This document shows positions 1-5,528 of a stretch of DNA of 8,526 nt, in pieces. The notes beneath the pieces were generated by a model. It made no database searches and was not told the origin of the DNA. It saw nothing but the letters and a program-made list of their open reading frames with translations. The stretch spans positions 1 through 8,526 of the forward strand of contig VFKJ01000163.1 of the NCBI GenBank assembly GCA_009885595.1. Reading direction: 5' to 3'. The stretch comes from Myxococcales bacterium (GTDB lineage: Bacteria; Myxococcota; Myxococcia; Myxococcales; Myxococcaceae). Made by a program: the position numbers and the translations under genes. How positions within the stretch are numbered: the first letter of the stretch is position 1; every line of letters starts with the position of its first letter.

Positions 1-40
1 CAGATGGCCCTCGAGGGGAAGCTATAGGCAGGCCCTTCGC

Positions 41-445
41 TTACTTCTTCTTCGCGGGCGCGGCCTTCTTGGCGGGCTCGGCCTTCGCGGCCGCCGGCTT
101 GAACTTGAGCACGTAGGCACCCACGTCGCGGATCTGCTGATCGTTCAGCGCGCCCGCCCACGCCACCATCAGGGGCGACTTGCCGTTCGCTGCGCCGCCT
201 TCCTTCACCATCTTGTAGACCCACTCGTCGGTGAGGCGAACCGCGTTCACCGCATCGGTGAAGTTGGTGGGCTTGGGGTTGAGCGCGGCGCCCGCAGGGC
301 CATTGCCGTCGCCCTTCTCCCCGTGGCACGCGACACAGAGGGTCTTGTAGCTGGTCTCACCCTTGGTCCCGTCGCCCTTGAGGTCAAAAGGGGCGGCGAA
401 GGCGGGGAGCGCGACGAGACCGGCGACCAGCACGAGCTTCTTCAT
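41..445 (-). CDS. Small periplasmic mono-haem c-type cytochrome
   Basis: A 134-residue exported cytochrome c that probably carries electrons in the periplasm; its partner is unknown. Residues 1-18 form a signal peptide (MKK, a hydrophobic core, then PAFA). The single haem site CVACH lies at 37-41 and is followed by GEKGDGNGPAG, a common class I cytochrome c context. M93 in PLMVAW is the likely distal iron ligand, and the DVGAYVLKF helix (107-115) is the usual C-terminal helix. The last ~17 residues are almost only Lys, Ala and Pro, a cationic tail that the fold does not need. I chose the ATG at 445 because GGAGAAG lies just upstream; a TTG at 460 would add five residues that overlap this ribosome site. 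It lies downstream of the ppk2/membrane-protein pair on the same strand, about 115 bases away, so it may have its own promoter. Family assignment is firm; its role is not known. Confidence 0.93.
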   Translation of the reverse strand: MKKLVLVAGLVALPAFAAPFDLKGDGTKGETSYKTLCVACHGEKGDGNGPAGAALNPKPTNFTDAVNAVRLTDEWVYKMVKEGGAANGKSPLMVAWAGALNDQQIRDVGAYVLKFKPAAAKAEPAKKAAPAKKK

Positions 446-451
446 GAGGTT

Positions 452-458
452 CTTCTCC
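452..458 (-). promoter_or_regulatory. Ribosome binding site fixing the cytochrome c start
   Basis: On the minus strand GGAGAAG sits nine bases after its GGAG core from the ATG at 445, a near-ideal Shine-Dalgarno site. It overlaps the codons that a TTG start at 460 would use, which argues for the ATG. Confidence 0.7.
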
Positions 459-489
459 AAAAAGGGGGTTGGCGCGGCGTGGGAGACGG

Positions 490-518
490 GGGGCTCTTGC
501 CGCGATTCAGTCAGCCCC
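490..518. repeat. Short inverted repeat in the cytochrome c leader
   Basis: GGGGCT at 490-495 is exactly complementary to AGCCCC at 513-518, with a 17-base spacer. It lies in the gap between the membrane-protein stop and the cytochrome c start, about 45 bases ahead of that start. It could be a weak leader stem or a chance match in GC-rich DNA. No T-tract follows it on the minus strand, so I do not call a terminator. Confidence 0.25.
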
Positions 519-559
519 GCAAGTCAGATGACGAAAACACTGTAGGGACGCGATCCACA

Positions 560-1102
560 TCACTGCGCTGCAGAATTTGCGCCAACGAAGGGGCGAATCG
601 CGGCGATCACTTGATCCAGCGGGTGGGGCTCGCCTGCAGAGGTTGCGACCTCCGGCCCGGAAAGGCGGGTGCCATCGCGCAAGGTGACCTCGAGGAGCGC
701 GAGCGAGAGCGGGGGGTGCGAGAAGACCTGCACGGCCACGCGGGCGACGTCAGCCACGGCGCTGCGGCGCGGCGCCAGGGAGAAGCCGATTGGCCAACCC
801 TCGACCAGCTCCCGGGTGAAGCGAAGGCGCACGCCGAGGCGCGCGCGCTGAAGGTTGCGCAGCGTCGCCGGCAGGCCGAGCAGCGCGACGATCAGCAGCA
901 GTGCGCTCACCGGCCAGATGATCAGCCGGGCGCTCTGGGGCGTCTCGAGCGCGAGCGCGAGCCCCAGCAAGAGGGCGCCTCCGGAGACCACCAGCGAGGC
1001 GATGGCCTTCTTCCACCCCGGCAGGCGCTGCTCCAGCACCAGCTCGTCGGGGGTGTGCCGGGCGACGCGCCACTCCGGCCCCAGCGGCAGCCCTTCACGC
1101 AT
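560..1102 (-). CDS. Two-helix membrane protein with a soluble C-terminal domain, function unknown
   Basis: A 180-residue protein I cannot assign to a named family. It has a short N-terminal strand-rich segment (1-30), two hydrophobic helices at about 31-53 and 58-80 joined by a very short turn, and a C-terminal domain (about 90-180) that alternates strands such as GVRLRF, VAVQVF and LALLEVTLRDG before a final helix. That layout resembles small bacterial PH-like membrane proteins, which is a by-eye structural guess. The ATG overlaps the end of ppk2 by 8 bases (ATGCGTGA), so translation is probably coupled and the two products are made together. No catalytic motif or cysteine is visible. The coding call rests on the overlap, the consistent GC3 bias and the clean membrane topology. 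Confidence 0.8.
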   Translation of the reverse strand: MREGLPLGPEWRVARHTPDELVLEQRLPGWKKAIASLVVSGGALLLGLALALETPQSARLIIWPVSALLLIVALLGLPATLRNLQRARLGVRLRFTRELVEGWPIGFSLAPRRSAVADVARVAVQVFSHPPLSLALLEVTLRDGTRLSGPEVATSAGEPHPLDQVIAAIRPFVGANSAAQ

Positions 1103-1880
1103 CGAGGGCGTCGATCGCGGTCTGCAGCACCCGCAGCCGTGCCTGGCGCTTGTCGTTGGCGGGGACGATCACCCAGGGCGCGTCGGGGCGGTGCGTGCGA
1201 TCGAACGCGTCCTGGTACGCCGAGAGGTACTCGTCCCACTTCTTGCGGTTGCGCCAGTCGTCGGGCCCGATCTTGAAGTTCTTGATGGGGTCCTTCTCGC
1301 GTTCCTTGAAGCGCTCGAGCTGCGTCTTCTGATCGAGGTGCAGGAAGAACTTCACCACCGTCACCCCGTCATCGGTGTGCATGCGCTCGAAGCCGTTGAT
1401 CTCGTCGTAGGCGCGCTGCCATTCCTTGACGCTGCTGTAGCCCTCGACGCGCTCGACGAGCACGCGGCCGTACCAGCTGCGATCGAAGACCGCGATGGTG
1501 CCCCTGGGCGGCATGCGGGTGGCGAAGCGCCAGAGGTAGTGGTGCGAGCGCTCTTCTTCACCGGGCGCCGCGATGGGCCACACCTTGTAGCCACGGGGAT
1601 CCATCAGGGCGGTGAGGCGCCTGATCGCCCCGCCTTTTCCGGCGGCGTCCCAGCCCTCGAAGACGAAGACCGCGCGGCGCTTCTCTATCCAGTAGCGGAC
1701 CTGGAGCTCGTAGAGGCGCTCCTGCAGTTCCTTGATGAGCGTGTCGGCCGCGTCCTTGTCCTTCGTCTTCCCGCTCAGCTCCGTCGCCTCGAGCTGCAGG
1801 GTCCCGGGCGGGTGGACCTCGAAGGCCCACGCGTTCAGGCTGGTGTCGGTGAAGCGCCCCTTCTTCTCTTTCCTGGCCAT
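1095..1880 (-). CDS. ppk2: Polyphosphate kinase 2 (PPK2) family phosphotransferase
   Basis: A 261-residue single-domain cytoplasmic enzyme that should transfer phosphate between inorganic polyphosphate and nucleotides (nucleoside mono- or diphosphate). The P-loop is GWDAAGKG at 76-83 with K82. The Walker B-type segment VFDRSWYGRVLVERVEGY (131-148) carries the family's D133-R134-S135. The basic lid region FKEREKDPIKNF is at 191-202, and APWVIVPANDKRQAR at 234-248 is the usual late motif. By eye the middle and C-terminal parts most resemble the second half of the double-domain polyphosphate:AMP phosphotransferases, but only one domain is present here. Nucleotide preference cannot be read from the sequence. 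I chose the ATG giving MARKEKKGRF, a typical PPK2 start; an upstream GTG at 1961 would overlap the divergent gene. It overlaps the next minus-strand gene by 8 bases. Confidence 0.95.
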   Translation of the reverse strand: MARKEKKGRFTDTSLNAWAFEVHPPGTLQLEATELSGKTKDKDAADTLIKELQERLYELQVRYWIEKRRAVFVFEGWDAAGKGGAIRRLTALMDPRGYKVWPIAAPGEEERSHHYLWRFATRMPPRGTIAVFDRSWYGRVLVERVEGYSSVKEWQRAYDEINGFERMHTDDGVTVVKFFLHLDQKTQLERFKEREKDPIKNFKIGPDDWRNRKKWDEYLSAYQDAFDRTHRPDAPWVIVPANDKRQARLRVLQTAIDALDA

Positions 1881-1898
1881 GGCCCCCAGTGTGGGGCC
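1881..1898 (-). promoter_or_regulatory. Hairpin directly upstream of the ppk2 start codon
   Basis: GGCCCC and GGGGCC form a perfect 6-base-pair inverted repeat with a 6-base loop that ends on the base before the ppk2 ATG. In the transcript the stem would contain the only G-rich stretch able to act as a ribosome site, so it could lower or control translation. The structure is visible; a regulatory role is inference. Confidence 0.35.
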
Positions 1899-1939
1899 GG
1901 AACCCACCCCCGCGGAAATGGTTTCTGCCGCCGTTCGTT

Positions 1940-1943
1940 GGAG
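1940..1943 (+). promoter_or_regulatory. Ribosome binding site fixing the DUF1232 start
   Basis: GGAG lies five bases upstream of the ATG at 1949. This favours that start over an in-frame upstream codon at 1889 that would add 20 residues unlike the family. Confidence 0.6.
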
Positions 1944-1948
1944 CGTCC

Positions 1949-2263
1949 ATGAACATCGCACACGTCGCCACCTACGTGCGGAGCCGCTCGATCGCCCGAT
2001 GGAAGAAGGTGCTGGGCGTGCTCGCGGTGATCTACGCCGTGGCGCCCGTGGACCTCATTCCCGACCTCATTCCCATGTTCGGCTGGCTGGACGACTTGGG
2101 CTTCCTCGCGGTGGCCTTCGGCTTCATCGCCCGCGACATGGCGAAGCACGCCAGGGAAGCAAAGCAAGCGAACGAGACGCCGCCCGCCCAGCAGGTGATC
2201 GACGTGACGGGCGAAAGGTCAGCCGAGCCGCGCGTGACCTCGGGCTCCGGCCCGTCATTCTGA
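1949..2263 (+). CDS. DUF1232 (YkvA-type) small membrane protein
   Basis: A 104-residue protein of the DUF1232/YkvA family, whose biochemical role is unknown. The diagnostic block spans about residues 29-51: YAVAPVDLIPDLIP followed by GWLDDLGFL, including the D35-x4-D39 pair and the DD pair at 48-49. A hydrophobic segment (about 20-42) and a second one (about 50-61) suggest membrane association. The N-terminus is basic, and the tail after residue 70 is polar and probably disordered. The start at 1949 is supported by GGAG five bases upstream and by the family's short N-terminus. The gene is divergent from ppk2 with only 68 bases between start codons, so the two probably share a promoter region. 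No link between DUF1232 and polyphosphate is established; co-location is the only hint. Confidence 0.92.
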   Translation: MNIAHVATYVRSRSIARWKKVLGVLAVIYAVAPVDLIPDLIPMFGWLDDLGFLAVAFGFIARDMAKHAREAKQANETPPAQQVIDVTGERSAEPRVTSGSGPSF

Positions 2264-2340
2264 CCGCGCAGCTTCCGCGCGCCGAGCAGTCCCCGTGCAG
2301 GACTTGCGGCATGGCTGGCACGCGGCACTGAGTGACCTGC

Positions 2341-2356
2341 TGGCATACCCAGTGCT
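2341..2356 (+). promoter_or_regulatory. Possible sigma-54 type promoter ahead of the CBS gene
   Basis: TGGCATACCCAGTGCT has GG and GC at the right ten-base spacing for a -24/-12 element (consensus TGGCAC-N5-TTGC), with one mismatch in each half. It would start transcription only about two to three bases before the ATG at 2369, giving an almost leaderless message or implying the internal ATG at 2405. Chance occurrence is quite possible. Confidence 0.25.
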
Positions 2357-2368
2357 GGTGACACGGGC

Positions 2369-2770
2369 ATGGTCAGGACGGTCATCCCCGCCGTGCGGAA
2401 GTTCATGTCCACCTCACCGATCACCATCGGCCCCCAGGCCTTGCGCGCCGAGGCGCTGGCGCTGATGCGCAGCAAGAAGATCCATCACATGCCGGTGGTC
2501 GAGAGCGGCAAGGCGATTGGGCTCGTCACCGATGGAGATCTCGCCGAGCTGGTGCCGGGGACCGATGGCAAGGCAACCGTGCGCGACCTGATGCGGCCCC
2601 GGCCGTACACGGTCTCGCCCGAGGCCTCGGTGGAAGACGTGGTGCGCGAGATGACCCTGAACAAGGTCGGCTCGGCGGCGGTGGTCGTCGACAATGGCCG
2701 GGTGGTGGGCATGTTCACCGCCACCGACGGGTTGAGGGCCTTCGCCGACTATCTGCGCAACGCGCGCTGA
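2369..2770 (+). CDS. Stand-alone two-CBS-domain protein
   Basis: A 133-residue cytoplasmic protein made only of a tandem CBS pair (Bateman module), which in known proteins binds adenine nucleotides such as AMP, ATP or SAM and acts as an energy or ligand sensor. CBS1 spans about 9-62 (VRKFMSTSPITI, then IHHMPVV, then GLVTDGDLAEL). CBS2 spans about 71-128 (VRDLMRPRPYTV, then VGSAAVVVDNGRVVGMFTATDGL). The TDGD and TATDGL motifs are the usual ribose/phosphate-binding positions. No effector domain is fused, so it would act on a partner protein. I kept the ATG at 2369 because TVIPAVRKFM supplies the first strand of CBS1; an ATG at 2405, preceded by GGAAG, would remove that strand. It follows the DUF1232 gene by 105 bases on the same strand. 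The actual target is unknown. Confidence 0.93.
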   Translation: MVRTVIPAVRKFMSTSPITIGPQALRAEALALMRSKKIHHMPVVESGKAIGLVTDGDLAELVPGTDGKATVRDLMRPRPYTVSPEASVEDVVREMTLNKVGSAAVVVDNGRVVGMFTATDGLRAFADYLRNAR

Positions 2771-2779
2771 CGTTTTTTT
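2755..2779 (+). terminator. Possible weak intrinsic terminator after the CBS gene
   Basis: A small GCGC-AAC-GCGC stem overlaps the end of the CBS gene and is followed, after a few bases, by seven consecutive T residues (2773-2779), a striking run in such GC-rich DNA. The stem is short and not adjacent to the T run, so termination would be weak. It could partly separate the CBS transcript from the downstream operon. Confidence 0.3.
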
Positions 2780-2806
2780 GCAGTGCGCGGAAGAGCGGGG
2801 GCGGGC

Positions 2807-2812
2807 AGAAGG
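2807..2812 (+). promoter_or_regulatory. Ribosome binding site of the peroxidase gene
   Basis: AGAAGG lies five bases before the ATG at 2818, a good Shine-Dalgarno match. It fixes the start at the codon that also gives a complete lipoprotein signal peptide. Confidence 0.6.
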
Positions 2813-2817
2813 CGGGC

Positions 2818-3891
2818 ATGACCCGCGCACTGCCGCTGCTCGCCGTGTTCTCCCTCGTCGCCTGCAAGACTGCTGAGACCCCCGCGCCGGCCAAGCCTGC
2901 CCCGGTGGAAGCGCCCCGGCCGGTCGAAGCGCCGCCGGCCCCGGTGCCGCCTCCCGAGCCGAAGATCGAGCTGGCCGCCGCGCCTGCGCTGCCCCGGGTG
3001 CCTGCGGGGCTCTCCGAGATCGCGGCCCCCGCGGACAACCCCACCACCGCCGAGAAGGCCGAGCTGGGCTGGAAGCTCTTCTACGACAAGCGCGCCTCGA
3101 AGGACGGCAGCATGGCCTGCGCGCAGTGCCACGAGCTCGCTCGCGCCTTCACCACCCAGAACCCGGTGGACACCAAGGTGGGCGGCGCGATGAACAAGCG
3201 CAACAGCCCCACGGTGCTCAACCTCGGCTTTCACCCCAGCTACTACTGGGACGGCCGCATGCCGACGCTCGAGGCCGTCGCCAACGCCGCCTGGAAGGGC
3301 CAGCTGGGCGCCGACCCGGTGGCCACCGCCAAGGCCCTCAACGAAGTGCCCGTCTACACGGCGATGTTCGAGCGCGCGTTCGGCGAGCCGGCCACCGCGG
3401 ACAACGTGCCCAGGGCCTTCGCGGCGTTCTTCCGCACGCTGAACAACGGAAACTCCGCGTGGGATCGCGCGCAGGCCAAGGAGAAGAGCGCGATGTCGGC
3501 CGAGGCAGTCGAGGGCTTCAAGCTCTTCAACGCCAAGGGCTGCGTCACCTGCCACGTGCCGCCGCTGTTCACGAACTTCGAGTTCGAGAACGTGGGCCTC
3601 GGCGACGACCCGGGCCGCAAGGACGCCACCAAGGCCGACGCCGACCAGGGCAAGTTCAAGGTCCCCAGCCTGCGCAACGTCGCCCTCACCGCGCCGTACT
3701 TCCACGACGGGCAGACGAAGACGCTGGAGGAAGCGATCGCGTTCATGGCCAAAGGCGGCAACAAGAACCCCAACCTGTCGGCGAAGCTCAAGCCCCAGAA
3801 GCTGTCCTCGAAAGAAGCCAAGGCCCTCAAGGCCTTCCTCGAGTCGCTCACCGGCGAGTCCACGTACATCACCGAGCCCACGCTGCCGTGA
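2818..3891 (+). CDS. Di-haem cytochrome c peroxidase / MauG-family lipoprotein
   Basis: A 357-residue exported di-haem protein of the CCP/MauG family, whose members reduce hydrogen peroxide with cytochrome electrons or oxidise other substrates. The signal peptide ends in the lipobox SLVAC with C16 as the probable lipidated residue. Residues 17-62 are a Pro/Ala-rich tether. Haem sites are CAQCH (101-105) and CVTCH (242-246). Family signatures follow: RNSPTVLNLGFHP (128-140), YYWDGRMPTLE (142-152, W144 between the haems) and VPSLRNV..TAPYFHDG (282-298). M310 in AIAFMAKGG sits where classical peroxidases place the distal Met of the high-potential haem, which favours peroxidase over true MauG (inference). 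Its TGA stop overlaps the GTG start of the amidohydrolase (GTGA), so it heads a coupled operon. Physiological substrate is unknown. Confidence 0.94.
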   Translation: MTRALPLLAVFSLVACKTAETPAPAKPAPVEAPRPVEAPPAPVPPPEPKIELAAAPALPRVPAGLSEIAAPADNPTTAEKAELGWKLFYDKRASKDGSMACAQCHELARAFTTQNPVDTKVGGAMNKRNSPTVLNLGFHPSYYWDGRMPTLEAVANAAWKGQLGADPVATAKALNEVPVYTAMFERAFGEPATADNVPRAFAAFFRTLNNGNSAWDRAQAKEKSAMSAEAVEGFKLFNAKGCVTCHVPPLFTNFEFENVGLGDDPGRKDATKADADQGKFKVPSLRNVALTAPYFHDGQTKTLEEAIAFMAKGGNKNPNLSAKLKPQKLSSKEAKALKAFLESLTGESTYITEPTLP

Positions 3892-5528
3892 GAGGTCTCT
3901 TTGCGCTCTGCCTGCTCTGTTTCGGAGGCTGCGTGAAGCGGGTGCCTGACGGCGAGCGGACGATCGTGTTCGTCGCCAAACGCGTGCGCACGATGGACGC
4001 GGCGCGGCCCACCGCCGAGGCGATCGCCTGGCGGCACGGAAAGATCCTGGCGGTGGGAGGTCGCAGTGAAGTGCTGCAGGCCGCGGGGCCCGGCGCGGCG
4101 ATCGAGGAATTCCCCAACTCGGTGATCGTGCCCGGGCTCGTCGATGCCCACGCGCACCTGGCGTCCCTGGGGCGCAGCCTGTCGATCGTCTCGCTGCTGG
4201 AGAACACCAGCGAGGCCCAGGCGGTGGAGCGGGTGAAGGCGGCTCCGGCGTCGGCGCACCAGGGTGAGTGGCTGATGGGCCGCGGGTGGGATCAGAACGA
4301 CTGGGCGGGGCAGCGCTGGCCCACCAGGGCCTCGCTCGACGCGGTGCACCCGAAGACCCCGGTGTTCCTGGTGCGCATCGACGGGCACGCGGCGTGGGTG
4401 AACTCGGAAGCGCTGCGGCGCGCGGGCATCACCGCGGCCACCGAGGATCCACCCGGCGGCCGCATCCTGCGCGACGAGCAGGGCGAGCCGACCGGCGTGC
4501 TCATCGACAACGCGATGGACGCGGTGACGGCGAAGATCCCCGCGCCCACCGACACCGAGGTGCAGCTGCGGCTCAAGGTGGCGCTGGAGACCTGCGCGCG
4601 GCTGGGCCTCACCCAGGTGCACGACGCCGGGATGGATCTGCGCACCTTCAGGCAGCTGCAGCAGTGGGACATGGTCCGCGGGCTGCCGGTGCGGCTCTAC
4701 GCGATGGCCGACGGGCAGGGTGAGGACGCCGAGCAGTTCCTCGGGCTGGGCACCTTCTCCGGGCGGCACCTCGAGATGAAGGCGGTGAAGTTGGTGATCG
4801 ACGGCGCGCTGGGCAGCCGGGGCGCTGCGCTGCACGCCCCGTATTCCGACGAGCCTTCGCAGCAGGGGCTGCTGTTGTTGACCCCGCAGGACTTCGAGCA
4901 GCGCGCCCGCGAGTTCGCCGAGCGCGGCTTCCAGGTGGCGGTGCACGCCATCGGCGATCGCGCGAACTCGGTGGTGATCGAAGCGCTGGGCAAGCTCGAC
5001 CCGAAGCTGCGTCACCGGGTGGAGCACGCGCAGGTGCTGATCGCGGACGACGTGCCCAAGTTCGCGAAGTACGGCCTCATCGCCAGCTTCCAGCCGACCC
5101 ACGCGACCAGCGACATGCCCTGGGCGCCCGCGCGGCTGGGCGTCGAGCGCACCCGGTTCGCGTACGCGTGGAAGTCGGTGCTCGACACCGGCGCGCACGT
5201 CGCCTTCGGCAGCGACTTCCCCGTGGAAGATCCGAACCCGCTGCTCGGCCTCTACGCCGCGCGCACCCGGCAGGACGGCAAGGGCTCGCCCCCCGGAGGC
5301 TTCATGCCGGAGCAGGTGCTCACCGGTGACGAGGCGCTCGCGGGCTTCACCACCGGGGCGGCCTGGGCGGCCTTCGCCGAGGAGCGGCGCGGCAAGCTCG
5401 CGGTGGGCTTCGACGCCGATCTGCTCGTGCTGCCGGTGGACCCCGTCTCTGATTCGCCCAGCGCCCTGGCAGGTGCAAAAGTGCAGATCACCGTCGTCGA
5501 TGGTGTCGACGTGTACCGGGCTCCATGA
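3888..5528 (+). CDS. YtcJ-type metal-dependent amidohydrolase, predicted lipoprotein
   Basis: A 546-residue amidohydrolase (Amidohydro_3, YtcJ/N-substituted formamide deformylase-like), expected to hydrolyse an amide or related bond with one or two bound metals. It starts at a GTG that overlaps the peroxidase stop by four bases. That start gives MRGLFALCLLCFGGC, a short lipoprotein signal with C15 as likely lipid site, so the enzyme should work outside the cytoplasm. Metal-site residues by eye: H88 and H90 in VDAHAH, K301 in KLVIDGALGSRGA (possible carbamylated lysine), H353 in AVHAIGD, H380 in VEHAQ and D443 in GSDFP. The C-terminal GKLAVGFDADLLVL segment (503-515) closes the small beta-sandwich domain. 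Length suits the family. The same reading frame is open far upstream inside the peroxidase gene, but that part is a GC-rich shadow. The substrate cannot be read from sequence. Confidence 0.93.
   Translation: MRGLFALCLLCFGGCVKRVPDGERTIVFVAKRVRTMDAARPTAEAIAWRHGKILAVGGRSEVLQAAGPGAAIEEFPNSVIVPGLVDAHAHLASLGRSLSIVSLLENTSEAQAVERVKAAPASAHQGEWLMGRGWDQNDWAGQRWPTRASLDAVHPKTPVFLVRIDGHAAWVNSEALRRAGITAATEDPPGGRILRDEQGEPTGVLIDNAMDAVTAKIPAPTDTEVQLRLKVALETCARLGLTQVHDAGMDLRTFRQLQQWDMVRGLPVRLYAMADGQGEDAEQFLGLGTFSGRHLEMKAVKLVIDGALGSRGAALHAPYSDEPSQQGLLLLTPQDFEQRAREFAERGFQVAVHAIGDRANSVVIEALGKLDPKLRHRVEHAQVLIADDVPKFAKYGLIASFQPTHATSDMPWAPARLGVERTRFAYAWKSVLDTGAHVAFGSDFPVEDPNPLLGLYAARTRQDGKGSPPGGFMPEQVLTGDEALAGFTTGAAWAAFAEERRGKLAVGFDADLLVLPVDPVSDSPSALAGAKVQITVVDGVDVYRAP

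Noticed and set aside
8..17. Palindrome CCCTCGAGGG at the left edge, possible terminator of the cytochrome gene
   Set aside because: It is only ten bases with no loop and no T-tract, and CTCGAG-centred palindromes recur by chance in this sequence.
323..1276. Plus-strand open frame across the cytochrome, membrane protein and ppk2 genes
   Set aside because: It crosses three supported minus-strand genes in antisense and encodes Arg/Gln/Gly-rich sequence with no domain.
1881..1961. N-terminal extension of PPK2 from a GTG at 1961
   Set aside because: It would overlap the DUF1232 start region, and the added 27 residues do not look like the family; MARKEKK is a typical PPK2 start.
2321..2336. Second sigma-54-like match TGGCACGCGGCACTGA
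   Set aside because: The -24 half is perfect but the -12 GC is missing at the required spacing.
3126..3887. Upstream extension of the amidohydrolase frame within the peroxidase gene
   Set aside because: The extension is Arg/Gly/Gln-rich shadow sequence; the GTG at 3888 gives a proper lipoprotein signal and the expected family length.
3354..5198. Long minus-strand open frame of about 614 codons opposite the peroxidase and amidohydrolase
   Set aside because: It is antisense to two strongly recognised genes, its product is His/Arg/Leu-rich with no domain, and such frames are expected opposite GC-rich genes.
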